From NCBI GenBank assembly GCA_902572735.1, contig CACGGX010000001.1:62001-126000 (forward strand): a stretch of DNA of 64,000 nucleotides. The letters are read 5' to 3'. Origin of the DNA: an uncultured Alphaproteobacteria bacterium. Lineage in GTDB: Bacteria; Pseudomonadota; Alphaproteobacteria; HIMB59; GCA-002718135. A program made the translations under genes and the position numbers. Positions within the stretch are counted from its first letter, which is position 1. Each line of letters begins with the position of its first letter. Shown one piece after another: positions 1-10,426 of the stretch. The notes under the pieces are model-generated. The model did no database searches, was not told the DNA's origin, and was given only the letters and a program-made list of their open reading frames with translations.

Positions 1-1
1 T

Positions 2-118
2 TTTTGTGGTAAAGATAGATTTGAAGATAAGCCTTATTGCTTAGATCATTGTGCTGTTGCATATGTTGTTCCTGAAAAAGAAGATAACGAAAAGTCAGAA
101 TTAAATAATACGATCTAA
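2..118 (+). CDS. gcrA: GcrA-like cell cycle regulator, C-terminal fragment (5' truncated by window edge)
   Basis: Frame 2 reads FCGKDRFEDKPYCLDHCAVAYVVPEKEDNEKSELNNTI*, resembling the conserved C-terminal Cys/His block of GcrA. Confidence 0.65.
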   Translation, partial: FCGKDRFEDKPYCLDHCAVAYVVPEKEDNEKSELNNTI

Positions 119-168
119 AAATAATTAAAATTCTAGAAATAAAAATTCTTCCTGCTATCAATTAAAAT

Positions 169-1419
169 ATGAAAGATGAGAGAATTAATTCTGTATTAAC
201 TCCTATTCTAATTGGAGGAAGTTTAATTCTTTTAATAAGTTTTGCAATTCGTTCAACATTTGGACTATTTCAAATTCCTATTGCGTCTGATTTTTTATGG
301 AACCGTTCGGAATTTTCTCTTGCTATTGCTATTCAAAATTTAGCCTGGGGTGTAGGCACTCCACTATTTAGTGCTTTTGCCGAAAAATATGGCGATAGAA
401 AAGCAATAGCGATAGGCTTAATTCTTTATGCAATTGGAATTTTTATAAGTAGTACTGCTACAACTCCAGAGGCGCATCAAACTTTAAACTTTTTAATTGG
501 TTTTGGGATAGCTGGTAGTGGTTTTGGTCCAATTTTAGCAGTAGTTGGAAGAGCCACGTCTCCAGAAAAAAGATCTTTAGCACTAGGTATTACAACTGCT
601 TCAGGATCAGCTGGACAAGTGGTTGGGCCACCACTTGCTTCTATTCTATTATCATTTTTACCTTGGTCTTCAGTGTTTGAAATCTTTTCAATTATATTAT
701 TAATAACACTGATCCTTGTTCCAATTTTAAAAACAGAATCAAATACAAATATTAATAATGAAAATGAAAAAATTTCTAATGTTGTATTTGTTGCATTAAA
801 AGATCCAACATATTCAATGTTGTTCTTTGGTTTTTTTTCTTGCGGTTTTCAGTTAGCATTTATCACTGCACATTTTCCAGCATTTATTGTTGAATCTAGT
901 AGTCCAATTATAGAAGGAAGTTTAATAAGTTTGGTTTGTAGTTCTGTTGAAGGTTTAGGGGCATTATCTATGGCTCTTATAGGTTTGTTTAATATAATTG
1001 GTTGTTTGATTGCTGGAGCCTTAGGAAAGGGACATTATAAGAAATATCTTTTATCTTTAATTTATACCGGAAGGACTGTTGCGGCAATTTTATTTATCTT
1101 ACTACCTATTACACCAACATCTATTGCAATATTTTCAATAGTTATGGGTGCTTTATGGTTAGCAACAGTTCCTTTAACTTCAGGAATTATAGGTCATATT
1201 TATGGATTAAAATTTATGGGTACATTATATGGAATTGTATTTTTTTCTCATCAACTAGGATCTTTTGTAGGTGTTTGGTTAGGCGGTCTATTTTATGATA
1301 TGTATGGAAGTTATGATATTGTATGGTGGGTTGGTATAGGGGTAGGTGCCTTTTCTGCAATAATCCATTTACCAATTAGAGAAAAACCATTATCTAATAC
1401 AAATATACAAACAGCATAA
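169..1419 (+). CDS. MFS transporter
   Basis: 416 aa with about 12 hydrophobic segments and MFS-like motifs (FAEKYGDRKAIAIG). Confidence 0.85.
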   Translation: MKDERINSVLTPILIGGSLILLISFAIRSTFGLFQIPIASDFLWNRSEFSLAIAIQNLAWGVGTPLFSAFAEKYGDRKAIAIGLILYAIGIFISSTATTPEAHQTLNFLIGFGIAGSGFGPILAVVGRATSPEKRSLALGITTASGSAGQVVGPPLASILLSFLPWSSVFEIFSIILLITLILVPILKTESNTNINNENEKISNVVFVALKDPTYSMLFFGFFSCGFQLAFITAHFPAFIVESSSPIIEGSLISLVCSSVEGLGALSMALIGLFNIIGCLIAGALGKGHYKKYLLSLIYTGRTVAAILFILLPITPTSIAIFSIVMGALWLATVPLTSGIIGHIYGLKFMGTLYGIVFFSHQLGSFVGVWLGGLFYDMYGSYDIVWWVGIGVGAFSAIIHLPIREKPLSNTNIQTA

Positions 1420-1423
1420 TTAT

Positions 1424-1546
1424 ATGGATGAAAAAAAAATTATACGAAACTTAATTATAGTAATTTTTTTCTTAGTGATTATTTATTCATTAGCTAGAGT
1501 TGGTGTAGGTTTAGATCTTAGCTTTGGACCTTATTTAAAAGAATAG
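1424..1546 (+). CDS. Small single-TM membrane protein
   Basis: 40 codons MDEKKIIRNLIIVIFFLVIIYSLARVGVGLDLSFGPYLKE*; directly downstream of the MFS gene; not in the ORF track. Confidence 0.4.
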   Translation: MDEKKIIRNLIIVIFFLVIIYSLARVGVGLDLSFGPYLKE

Positions 1547-1551
1547 TAGAT

Positions 1552-2799
1552 TTAGTTACACCATTCTCCTTGTTTAAATATTGGCGTTACAGCTCCATCC
1601 TTATCAACACCGTCAACATCAATTTTACCTGAGCCAATCATCCAATCAATGTGTATCATACTTGAATTGCCACCTCTTTGAGTGATTTCATCTTTCGATA
1701 AATCTTTTTTCGATTTGAAACATTTTGAGTAACATTGACCCAAAGCTATATGAGAAGCAGCATTCTCGTCAAATAAAGTGTTATAGAAAGTTATTCCTAA
1801 TTGCGAGATAGGTGAACTATTTGGAACTAAAGCTACTTCACCAAGTCTTCTTGAGCCCTCATCTGAATCGAGAACTTTTAATAAAACATCTTGTCCTTTA
1901 GAAGATTTTGCTTCAACAATTTTGCCTTCTTCAAAGCGAACATTAATATCTTCAATTAGTGTTCCTTGATACGATAGAGGTTTGGTTGAGCAAACTTCCC
2001 CACTAACGCGACTAGCATGAGGAGTAGTGAATACTTCTTCAGATGGGATATTTGGATTACAAATAATACCATTTTGGGCTTCTGACGCGCCTCCCATCCA
2101 CTCATGGTCATCAGCAAGACCTACAGTTAAAGATGTTCCAGGACCAGAGTATTTTAAAGAATGAAAATTTTTAGCATTTAACCAATCTGTTTTATCTCTT
2201 AAATTTTTATTATGTTGGTCCCATTCAGCTACAGGATCATCATTGCTAACTCTTGAAGCATGAAATATTGCATCTCCTAATTTTTTAATTGCTTCACTAT
2301 CATCAAGATCTGGGAAGACTCTTTTTGCCCATGCTTTTCCTGGCCACGAAATTATATTCCAGTTAATTTTAAATTCAGTAATTCTTTCTCTAGCTGGTTT
2401 GTATGCAACAGCATTAGCTTTATTTGCGCGCGAAACTTTATTAGGATCAATTTCAGATAGTAGCATAGGATCATCACCAGCAATAGCCATTCTAGCTGTA
2501 TTATTATCAAAAGCTTCACCCATCCCATTATAGAGCCAATTTGCTGCAATATTGAAAGATTCATCATTTCCAAACTTAAATCGAGATAATGTAATATCAG
2601 AATCATTGAAAAGTGGGGTCACAAGTCCAGCTCCTTCTTTATAAGCATATTCAGCTATTTTTCTAACTAGAGGTAAAGATTCTAACGGTGCTGTTATTAA
2701 AAGGTTTTGACCTTTTTGAAGTGCAACTCCTCTTTTAATAGAGAGATGAGCAAGTTTATCAATATTTTTTGTATCTACATCGTAAAACATTAATATCAT
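1552..2799 (-). CDS. Aminopeptidase, M29 family (thermophilic-type metallopeptidase)
   Basis: N-terminus DKLAHLSIKRGVALQKGQNLLITAP and C-terminal HIDWMIGSGKIDVDGV typical of M29 aminopeptidases. Confidence 0.9.
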   Translation of the reverse strand: MILMFYDVDTKNIDKLAHLSIKRGVALQKGQNLLITAPLESLPLVRKIAEYAYKEGAGLVTPLFNDSDITLSRFKFGNDESFNIAANWLYNGMGEAFDNNTARMAIAGDDPMLLSEIDPNKVSRANKANAVAYKPARERITEFKINWNIISWPGKAWAKRVFPDLDDSEAIKKLGDAIFHASRVSNDDPVAEWDQHNKNLRDKTDWLNAKNFHSLKYSGPGTSLTVGLADDHEWMGGASEAQNGIICNPNIPSEEVFTTPHASRVSGEVCSTKPLSYQGTLIEDINVRFEEGKIVEAKSSKGQDVLLKVLDSDEGSRRLGEVALVPNSSPISQLGITFYNTLFDENAASHIALGQCYSKCFKSKKDLSKDEITQRGGNSSMIHIDWMIGSGKIDVDGVDKDGAVTPIFKQGEWCN

Positions 2800-2929
2800 A
2801 ATTAGTTTTTAAATTCTAAAAAGTCTAGAGATTTTAACTTTAAAATTTATTTTTAAAATCTTTCCACAAACACTTGTTTTTTTTCAGATATAAAAATATC
2901 AAATCTAAGCAAAAATAGTAAAATAAATT

Positions 2930-4846
2930 ATGGATTATGATCTTTTAGATAAAATTAATTTTCCATCAGACTTAAGAGAATTTAACAAGAAAGATCTAAA
3001 GCAAATCTCAGAGGAATTAAGAGCTAAAACAATTGAAACTGTTTCAAAAACTGGCGGTCATCTTGGTGCAGGACTTGGTGTTGTTGAATTAACTGTTGCA
3101 ATTCATTATGTTTTTAATACCCCTCATGATAAATTAATTTGGGATGTTGGGCACCAAGCGTATCCTCACAAAATTATAACAGGTAGAAAAAAAAATATCG
3201 AGACACTGAGAAAAAAAGACGGTGTGTATGGTTTTGTTAGAAGATCAGAAAGTGAATATGATCCATTTGGTACTGCCCATAGTTCAACAGCAGTTTCAGC
3301 AGGATTGGGAATTAAAGCTGCAAAAGATATAAATAAAGATAACTCAAAAGTTATATGTGTTGTTGGAGATGGTGCATTAAGTGCAGGTTTAGCTTTTGAA
3401 GGATTAAATAATGCGGGTGCACAAAAAAAAGGTTTAATTGTCATTTTAAATGATAACAAAATGTCAATAGACAAACCAGTTGGTGCTATGAGTACTTATC
3501 TAACTAGGTTACTATCATCTAAATCTTACTCAAGTTTAAGAAATATTATTAAAAAAATATCTAAAACCTTACCATCAAATCTATCAAAGACTCTCTATAG
3601 AACAGAAGAATATTCTAAAGGACTTATCACTGGTGGAACTCTATTTGAAGAATTAGGTTTTTATTATCTTGGTCCTATAGATGGGCATAATATAGATGAT
3701 ATGGTTTCAGTTTTAGAAAATATAAGAGATAACAAATTTGATAAACCAGTTTTTCTCCATTGTATAACCAAAAAAGGTAAAGGATATAGTCCTGCAGAAA
3801 AATCAGAAGATAAATTTCACGGAGTTGAAAAGTTTGATATTAACACTGGCAACTCAGTTAAAAAAACAAATTTAAAATCCTATTCAAATGTTTTTGGTGA
3901 AACACTATCAAAACTTGCCGAAAATGATGAAAAAATTGTAGCAATAACAGCCGCTATGATGTCTGGAACAGGATTAAAATTATTCCAAAAAAATTTTGAA
4001 AAAAGATTTTTTGATGTTGGTATTGCTGAACAACATGCTGTTACAATGGCAGCTGGATTGGCGACAGAGGGTTTCAAACCATTTGTTGCAATTTATTCAA
4101 CATTTTTGCAAAGAGCTTATGATCAAATCGTACATGATGTGGCTATTCAAAAATTACCAGTTAGATTTGCAATTGATAGAGCGGGGCTAGTAGGATCAGA
4201 TGGTCCTACTCATGCCGGTTCTTTTGATATTACTTATTTAGCCACATTACCAAATTTTATAGTTATGGCGCCTAGCAACCAAAGAGAGTTGTCTAATATG
4301 ATAGAGTTGTCTTGTGAGATTAATGAAACACCATCTGCATTTAGATTTCCAAGAGGAACGGGATCAGATGAACTATTCAATAATCAACCTGCTAAAATAA
4401 ATATAGGCAAAGGCTATATTCTAATTGAAGGAAACGATGTTGCTATCTTAAATTTAGGCACAAGACTTGAAAAATGTATTGAGGCAAGTAAGTTTCTTAA
4501 TCAAAATAATATTTATCCTACTATTGCCGATGCAAGATTTGCAAAACCATTAGACACAAATTTAATAGATAACTTATTAAACAATCATAAGTATATTCTA
4601 ACAATTGAAGAAGGTTCTATAGGTGGATTTTCATCACATGTTTTACATTATATTCATAATATAAGATCAAAAAAGGACAATGTGGTTATAAAAAATTTAA
4701 TCTTTCCAGATCGGTTTGTTGAACATATGACGCCAGATGAACAATATAAAGATATTAAAATGGATACAGAATCAATAATAAAAAAAATTAATAATTTTTA
4801 TGAAAATAAAATTGTTGATATAAAGAATTTTAAATTAAAAATTTAA
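2930..4846 (+). CDS. dxs: 1-deoxy-D-xylulose-5-phosphate synthase
   Basis: 638 aa; TGGHLGAGLGVVELTVAIHYVFNTPHDKLIWDVGHQAYPHKIITGR and DVGIAEQHAVTMAAGLA motifs. Confidence 0.97.
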   Translation: MDYDLLDKINFPSDLREFNKKDLKQISEELRAKTIETVSKTGGHLGAGLGVVELTVAIHYVFNTPHDKLIWDVGHQAYPHKIITGRKKNIETLRKKDGVYGFVRRSESEYDPFGTAHSSTAVSAGLGIKAAKDINKDNSKVICVVGDGALSAGLAFEGLNNAGAQKKGLIVILNDNKMSIDKPVGAMSTYLTRLLSSKSYSSLRNIIKKISKTLPSNLSKTLYRTEEYSKGLITGGTLFEELGFYYLGPIDGHNIDDMVSVLENIRDNKFDKPVFLHCITKKGKGYSPAEKSEDKFHGVEKFDINTGNSVKKTNLKSYSNVFGETLSKLAENDEKIVAITAAMMSGTGLKLFQKNFEKRFFDVGIAEQHAVTMAAGLATEGFKPFVAIYSTFLQRAYDQIVHDVAIQKLPVRFAIDRAGLVGSDGPTHAGSFDITYLATLPNFIVMAPSNQRELSNMIELSCEINETPSAFRFPRGTGSDELFNNQPAKINIGKGYILIEGNDVAILNLGTRLEKCIEASKFLNQNNIYPTIADARFAKPLDTNLIDNLLNNHKYILTIEEGSIGGFSSHVLHYIHNIRSKKDNVVIKNLIFPDRFVEHMTPDEQYKDIKMDTESIIKKINNFYENKIVDIKNFKLKI

Positions 4847-4876
4847 TTCTTAATAAAAATTAATTGAAATTTAGAA

Positions 4877-5662
4877 ATGAAGAAAATTAAAATTTTAAAT
4901 AAAAGTTTTTGTAGACCTATAAGCTGTTTGACTGCATATTCTCCATCAATTGCAAAGATTTTAGATGGAAAAATTGATTTAATACTAGTTGGAGACTCTT
5001 TAGGCTCAACACTCTATGGTATGAAGAATACTCAAGGAGTTACTATGGATATGATGAAAAATCATGGGGCGGTTGTAAATAAAGAAGTTAAGAGAAGTTT
5101 AAAAGTTTTAGATATGCCATATAAAACATATGATAATAAAATTGATGCATACAAAAATGCTAAATTACTTTTAAATCACTGCAAACCTGATTTATTAAAG
5201 ATTGAAATTAATAAAAAAAAATTAGTTGTTTTAAAACACTTAGTAGATAAAAAAATAAATGTCATTTCTCATATAGGAGTAACACCACAGAGTTATAGGA
5301 ATTTTAATAAAATTAAAGTTTTAGGAAGAACAAACATAGAAAAACAAAATTTATTAAAATTAGCAAAAGAGTCTGAAAAGCTTGGAGCTAAAGCTGTATT
5401 GTTAGAATGTATAACAGCCGATACAGCTAAACTAATTACAGAAAATATTTCGATACCTACAATAGGTATAGGTGCTTCAAGATATTGTGATGGTCAAGTT
5501 TTAGTATTTGATGATTTAATAAATCTAAGCACAAATGATAAAAAACCGAAATTTGTAAAAAATTATTTTAATTTTAATAGGATTGCTAGCAATATAGTTA
5601 AAAAATATAATAGAGAAGTTAAGCTTAAAAAATTTCCTAATTCTAAATTTACTTATATTTAA
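4877..5662 (+). CDS. panB: 3-methyl-2-oxobutanoate hydroxymethyltransferase
   Basis: CLTAYSPSIAKI, LVGDSLG, IPTIGIGAS..CDGQVLV motifs. Confidence 0.93.
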   Translation: MKKIKILNKSFCRPISCLTAYSPSIAKILDGKIDLILVGDSLGSTLYGMKNTQGVTMDMMKNHGAVVNKEVKRSLKVLDMPYKTYDNKIDAYKNAKLLLNHCKPDLLKIEINKKKLVVLKHLVDKKINVISHIGVTPQSYRNFNKIKVLGRTNIEKQNLLKLAKESEKLGAKAVLLECITADTAKLITENISIPTIGIGASRYCDGQVLVFDDLINLSTNDKKPKFVKNYFNFNRIASNIVKKYNREVKLKKFPNSKFTYI

Positions 5663-6291
5663 TCTAAATCTATAAAACTGTTGTTATTATCTAAAAACTT
5701 TATTAAACCAGAATCTATTTGGTACCACAAACCAATTACATTAAGTTTATTTGCATTTATTAATTTATCTATAAAATCATATTCATTTAAATTTTTAATT
5801 GATTGTTTTATATTTTCCTGCTCAAAAAAAGTTATTTTTTCAGTTTCTGAAAAATCATTAGGGATATTGTTGTAAGAATTTTGTAAACAACCTACCCATT
5901 TATTTATGTATTCAAAATCATTAATATTTTCTTTATCTGATAATGTTTTGTAAGAATACTCAACCCCACCACAATTAGAATGGCCTAAAATAATTAAGTT
6001 TGGAATTTTTAGAACTTTTAATGCGTATTCTATAGCAGATAATGTTTGTATATTTTGATCGTTATTATTTTTGGAAGGTACTATATTTGCAATATTTCTA
6101 TGTACAAAATAATCACCAACATCTCCACCAAATATAGTATTTTCAAGAATTCTTGAATCACAACAAGTAATAATCATAGCAATAGGTTTTTGTGGAGTTT
6201 TAGAAGCTTGCTGGTAAATGTCTTTGTAATCTTCAAAGGTATTCTTTTTCCAGAATTGATATCTTTCAATTAAAAATTTTGGTATTTCCAT
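5659..6291 (-). CDS. Beta-class carbonic anhydrase
   Basis: CCDSRI, HRNIANIVP, ILGHSNCGGVE motifs. Confidence 0.93.
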   Translation of the reverse strand: MEIPKFLIERYQFWKKNTFEDYKDIYQQASKTPQKPIAMIITCCDSRILENTIFGGDVGDYFVHRNIANIVPSKNNNDQNIQTLSAIEYALKVLKIPNLIILGHSNCGGVEYSYKTLSDKENINDFEYINKWVGCLQNSYNNIPNDFSETEKITFFEQENIKQSIKNLNEYDFIDKLINANKLNVIGLWYQIDSGLIKFLDNNNSFIDLD

Positions 6292-6331
6292 AATGTTATT
6301 ATTTTAGTATTTATTTATATATCAAAATTAA

Positions 6332-7306
6332 ATGAAAAAGGAAATTAGTAGAAAATTCTGCGTAGCTCCAATGATGGGTTATACAACTCCGTATGCTAGA
6401 AAACTTTACAGAATTTTATCTAGTAATAGTTTTTTATTTAGTGAAATGATAGCAACAAAATCACTGATTTATTCAAAGAGTAGAGAAAATATTATTGATA
6501 ATGACTTTAATAACCCTGTTGCTCTTCAGGTAGGTGGTTCTGAAATAGACGAATTAACAAAAGCTTCAAAAATAGCAATAGATTACAATTATGATGAAAT
6601 TAATTTAAATGTTGGTTGTCCAAGCAAAGCAGTACAAAAAGGAAGTTTTGGTGCATGTCTTATGAGAGATAAAATTCTTGTTAGAAATTGTATGGAAGCT
6701 TTACAAAATAATAAGATTGAAGCTACATTAAAATGCAGATTGGGATTAGGTAAAGAGTTAAACTATGAATTTTTTGAAGAGTTTATTGATGAGATATCAA
6801 AAACTGGAATTAAATTTATTTATGTGCATGCTAGAAATGCAATTCTAAATGGTATTAGCCCACAGGGTAATAGAACGATACCCCCGCTTAGTTATGACTT
6901 TGTAAAAAAGATTAAAAAAAAGTATCCCAGTATAACATTTATCCTAAATGGAGGTATTAATAACCTTGATCAAGCAGAGAGTCTATTAAATGAATTCGAT
7001 GGAGTAATGATTGGAAGATTAATTAAGAATAATCCTTTTGTATTAAAAGAGGTTGATAAAAAAATTTTTAAAGAAAAAGAAAAATTAATTGATGAATCAA
7101 TAATTAATAATTATTTTGAATACATAAAACCAAAATTAGGTTTTGAGTCAATATTTAGATTATTAAGTCCTCTGCTTAATATCTTTTTTTCAGTTCCTCA
7201 TAGTAAAAATTATAAATCTAAAATTAACGATTATATGAAAGATAAAAAGATAAATTTAATTGAAGATTTATTAATAAAATTTGTTAGTGAGAAAAATCTA
7301 AGTTAA
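6332..7306 (+). CDS. dusA: tRNA-dihydrouridine synthase (DusA-like)
   Basis: CVAPMMGYTTPYARKLYR, NLNVGCPSKAVQKGSFGACLM, VHARNAILNGISP motifs. Confidence 0.88.
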   Translation: MKKEISRKFCVAPMMGYTTPYARKLYRILSSNSFLFSEMIATKSLIYSKSRENIIDNDFNNPVALQVGGSEIDELTKASKIAIDYNYDEINLNVGCPSKAVQKGSFGACLMRDKILVRNCMEALQNNKIEATLKCRLGLGKELNYEFFEEFIDEISKTGIKFIYVHARNAILNGISPQGNRTIPPLSYDFVKKIKKKYPSITFILNGGINNLDQAESLLNEFDGVMIGRLIKNNPFVLKEVDKKIFKEKEKLIDESIINNYFEYIKPKLGFESIFRLLSPLLNIFFSVPHSKNYKSKINDYMKDKKINLIEDLLIKFVSEKNLS

Positions 7307-7311
7307 ATTTT

Positions 7312-7842
7312 TTAGTAAGGTATATGATAAGAAAAAGTTAAAATTTCAGCTCCAGGATTTTTATCACCTAAATTTGCGTTTGAAATGTGACTGAATGAAA
7401 TACCAATTCTATTTTTATTCTTTAATTCATAACTCACTTCAAATGAAGTTCTAAACTGCAGATCATTCCCTAATTTTTTTCCAGAACCATCATCGTAAAT
7501 ACCAGCTCCAAAACTTGGTGTAAAAAAAAATTTACTTTTATCTCCCTCAAATAATTCGCCTAGATTATCCTCAAAATAGATACCAGTTAAAAAATAAGAA
7601 GCAGAGTCGTTAGTATATTCAACACCAAAAAAAGGTTTCAAGAAAAAAAAATTGTCTTCTTCTGGCCCGATATCTAGAAACGATTTATCACTTCTATATT
7701 CATACCTAAAATCTAGAGCTTGATTTTTTTCTGAACCATCAAATTTTACATCATATAAACCTAGCCCAAATACGTTTGAACCTTTACTAGCTAAAGAGTT
7801 TGAAAAAAAAATGATTATTATTGAGATAAAAATTCTCATCAT
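7312..7842 (-). CDS. Lipid A 3-O-deacylase (PagL)-like / acyloxyacyl hydrolase family outer membrane protein
   Basis: Signal peptide, beta-barrel-like strands, C-terminal FSHISNANLGDKNPGAE motif. Confidence 0.7.
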   Translation of the reverse strand: MMRIFISIIIIFFSNSLASKGSNVFGLGLYDVKFDGSEKNQALDFRYEYRSDKSFLDIGPEEDNFFFLKPFFGVEYTNDSASYFLTGIYFEDNLGELFEGDKSKFFFTPSFGAGIYDDGSGKKLGNDLQFRTSFEVSYELKNKNRIGISFSHISNANLGDKNPGAEILTFSYHIPY

Positions 7843-7873
7843 ATAATTATATTATAATTATTTTATTAAGCTA

Positions 7874-8740
7874 TCAAATGAAAAATTCTCTATTTTGTTG
7901 AGATATGTCTAATAAAGCTTTTTTTAATTTTTCTAGTGCTTTAGTCTCAATTTGTCTTACTCTTTCTTTACTTATTTTTAATTTTTGCCCAAGTTCGTCT
8001 AAGGTAATGCTTTTCTCTCGGAACTTTCTAAGACGAATAATTATTTTCTCTCTATCATTTAAAGTATTAATTGCTTGGTTGATAAAATCTTTTTTTATAT
8101 TTTTATCATTGAAATCTTCATATGTTTCTTCAGGATTTTGGCGTTCATCTGCTAACAAACTCATTAAATCATTTTCTGTTTCGTTGTCAACTTTTTGATT
8201 TAGATGTAAATCTCCACCTGTAAGTCTTGATTCCATATTTTGTACTTCTAAAGATTTTACATTAAGGATATTAGAAACTTTATTTATTTCTTCTTGACCC
8301 ATAAACTCCCTAGAAACATCATTAATTTGTTGTTTAATTTTTTTAAGATTAAAAAACAGAGCTTTTTGAGATGCAGTTGAACCAGTTCTAACTACAGACC
8401 AGTTTTTTAAAATGTAATCTTGTATAGATGCTCTTATCCACCAAGATGCATAGGTGGAAAGTCTAAAATCTTTGGAGGTATCAAATTTTTCGAGAGCATG
8501 CATTATGCCTAGAACGCCCTCGTGAATAAGATCGTCTATTGGTAAACCATAGCTAGAGTATTTTCTAGCGTAAGAAACTGCAAGCCGTAGATACGAATTA
8601 AGAATTTTTTGAAGTGATTTTGGAGTTTTATTATCTCTCCAATCATTAATAAGAAAAAATTCTTCATCTTTTTCAAGGATTGCGGCTTTTTTTGATAATT
8701 CTATAAGATTATTAGAGAAAAAATGATTTTTTGATAACAT
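7874..8740 (-). CDS. rpoH: RNA polymerase sigma-32 factor
   Basis: DLIHEGVLGIMHALEKFDTSKDFRLSTYASWWIRASIQDYILKNWSVVR and region 4 HTH LGQKLKISKERVRQIETKALEKLKKAL. Confidence 0.96.
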   Translation of the reverse strand: MLSKNHFFSNNLIELSKKAAILEKDEEFFLINDWRDNKTPKSLQKILNSYLRLAVSYARKYSSYGLPIDDLIHEGVLGIMHALEKFDTSKDFRLSTYASWWIRASIQDYILKNWSVVRTGSTASQKALFFNLKKIKQQINDVSREFMGQEEINKVSNILNVKSLEVQNMESRLTGGDLHLNQKVDNETENDLMSLLADERQNPEETYEDFNDKNIKKDFINQAINTLNDREKIIIRLRKFREKSITLDELGQKLKISKERVRQIETKALEKLKKALLDISQQNREFFI

Positions 8741-8771
8741 ATATTATTATACGTAAAATTATTAGATTGGA

Positions 8772-9584
8772 TCAGTTATTTTCAAATAAATCTAAAATTT
8801 CACCATTTTCTGCGAAAATTCCACATAGAATACTTTTATTTGATAATGGCTGTTTAAATAAAGTACAGACTACATTATTTTTTGATATTTCTAATTGATT
8901 TGAATGTTCTGATTGATATCCTCTCACAATTCTTAAAAAAGTTTTATAAGGTTTTTCTATTTTAGAAAAATTTTGAAAACCCCACCAAAAGCAATCATTT
9001 TGAGCTGATAGAGGTCTAGTTATATCAACACCTCTGTTAACAAATAATATTTTTTTTGTATGAGAATACGCAGCATGCTTTAAATTTAGAAAATATTCAG
9101 TATGACCTGGATTTTTTTGTAAAACTTTATTCAAATTAGAAGTCCATTTTGAAATATTAATTGTTCCGGATGAGGCTATATGTTTTACCTCTTGTTCTGA
9201 AAAACCATATGATTCAATTGTTTTATTTACTCCATGATCAAACATCCAGTCTATGATTTCAGTAGGATTTGGGGCAAGTTGTAATTGTAACAATTTACTA
9301 AACATTTCTTCCTGAGCTCCTCTTAGAAAAATAATTGAATCAGGTTTAAGTTTAAATTTTGACATTAAATTAAATCTTAAATCAATAACACTAGTTAATG
9401 TTTCCTTTGAATTATCGCCAAGTCCTATTATGTTTCCAAGAAAAATAAGTTTGTCACCTAATTCAAAATTATTTAAAATAAATTTTTTTATTGAAGTAAA
9501 GGATTTTAAGTTTGAATGAATTGAGCCTATAGCCCATATTTTGTTAAATTTTTTTAATTCTATAAAATTACTACTGGTTTCCAA
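8772..9584 (-). CDS. Metallophosphoesterase/Ser-Thr phosphatase-fold protein with degenerate catalytic motifs
   Basis: Layout IWAIGSIHSNLKSF...LGDKLIFLGNIIGLGDNSKETL...FLRGAQEEMF parallels GDIHG / GDYVDRGPDS / GNHE motifs. Confidence 0.65.
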   Translation of the reverse strand: METSSNFIELKKFNKIWAIGSIHSNLKSFTSIKKFILNNFELGDKLIFLGNIIGLGDNSKETLTSVIDLRFNLMSKFKLKPDSIIFLRGAQEEMFSKLLQLQLAPNPTEIIDWMFDHGVNKTIESYGFSEQEVKHIASSGTINISKWTSNLNKVLQKNPGHTEYFLNLKHAAYSHTKKILFVNRGVDITRPLSAQNDCFWWGFQNFSKIEKPYKTFLRIVRGYQSEHSNQLEISKNNVVCTLFKQPLSNKSILCGIFAENGEILDLFENN

Positions 9585-9588
9585 AATA

Positions 9589-10092
9589 TTATTTATTACT
9601 CAATATTTGTTCTATTTTTTCTGTTGATTGAAAATAATCAGTTTTTTCAACAGCAGCTATTTCGCGAGCTAGACGCTCAATTGCAATTTGAAACATTTGT
9701 CTTTCACTATAAGATTGTTCCGCTTGACTACTTTTTCTAAACAAATCTCTTACAACTTCAGAAATTTTTATAGGGTCGCCAGAAAAGATCTTTGTTTCAT
9801 ATTCTTGCGCTCTTCTACTCCACATAATTCTTCTTATCTTTGGTTTAAGTTTTAAAGTAGAATAAACTTGTTCTATAATTTTTTTTGAGGAAATTTTTCT
9901 TAACCCAACCTCATCTTTTTTATCGAGAGGTACTCTAATTATTAGTTTAGATTGCTCCATTTTAACAACATAAAAGGTCGTCTTAATATTTGATATTTCC
10001 ATATTTTCAATTTTTGCAATCTCTCCAACACCATGCTTGGGATAAACTACAGTTTCACCTATTTTAAAATCAGAATTTTTTTTTGTTTTCAT
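9589..10092 (-). CDS. carD: CarD family transcriptional regulator
   Basis: FKIGETVVYPKHGVGEIAKIE and C-terminal alpha-helical domain (WSRRAQEYETKI..GD). Confidence 0.93.
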   Translation of the reverse strand: MKTKKNSDFKIGETVVYPKHGVGEIAKIENMEISNIKTTFYVVKMEQSKLIIRVPLDKKDEVGLRKISSKKIIEQVYSTLKLKPKIRRIMWSRRAQEYETKIFSGDPIKISEVVRDLFRKSSQAEQSYSERQMFQIAIERLAREIAAVEKTDYFQSTEKIEQILSNK

Positions 10093-10425
10093 TTATCTTC
10101 CTGGTTTTTCACTAAAATGTTTATTAAATTTATCTTCAACATTTTGCCATTTTTCTGCATCAGAAGGTGGGTCCTTTTTTTCACTTATATTTGGCCATAT
10201 TTCTGAATATTTTCTATTAATTTCAGCCCACTTTTCTATTCCATCTTCTGTATCTGAGAAAATAGCATCTACTGGGCACTCTGGCTCACAAACTCCACAA
10301 TCGATACACTCGTCTGGGTGGATTACAAGCATATTTTCACCTTCGTAAAAACAATCTACTGGGCAGACTTCTACGCAGTCCATATGTTTACATTTTATAC
10401 ATTTTTCATCGACTATGTAGGTCAT
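10093..10425 (-). CDS. fdxA: Seven-iron ferredoxin (FdxA-like)
   Basis: [54 protein letters not shown]. Confidence 0.95.
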   Translation of the reverse strand: MTYIVDEKCIKCKHMDCVEVCPVDCFYEGENMLVIHPDECIDCGVCEPECPVDAIFSDTEDGIEKWAEINRKYSEIWPNISEKKDPPSDAEKWQNVEDKFNKHFSEKPGR

Positions 10426-10426
10426 A

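Noticed and set aside
2352-2606. 84-aa minus ORF within the M29 aminopeptidase gene
   Set aside because: Alternative frame of a well-supported coding sequence on the same strand; low-complexity hydrophobic translation.
3166-3474. Antisense ORFs inside dxs (also 3880..4077 and 3996..4190)
   Set aside because: They overlap a clear dxs coding frame and show no independent start signals or family features.
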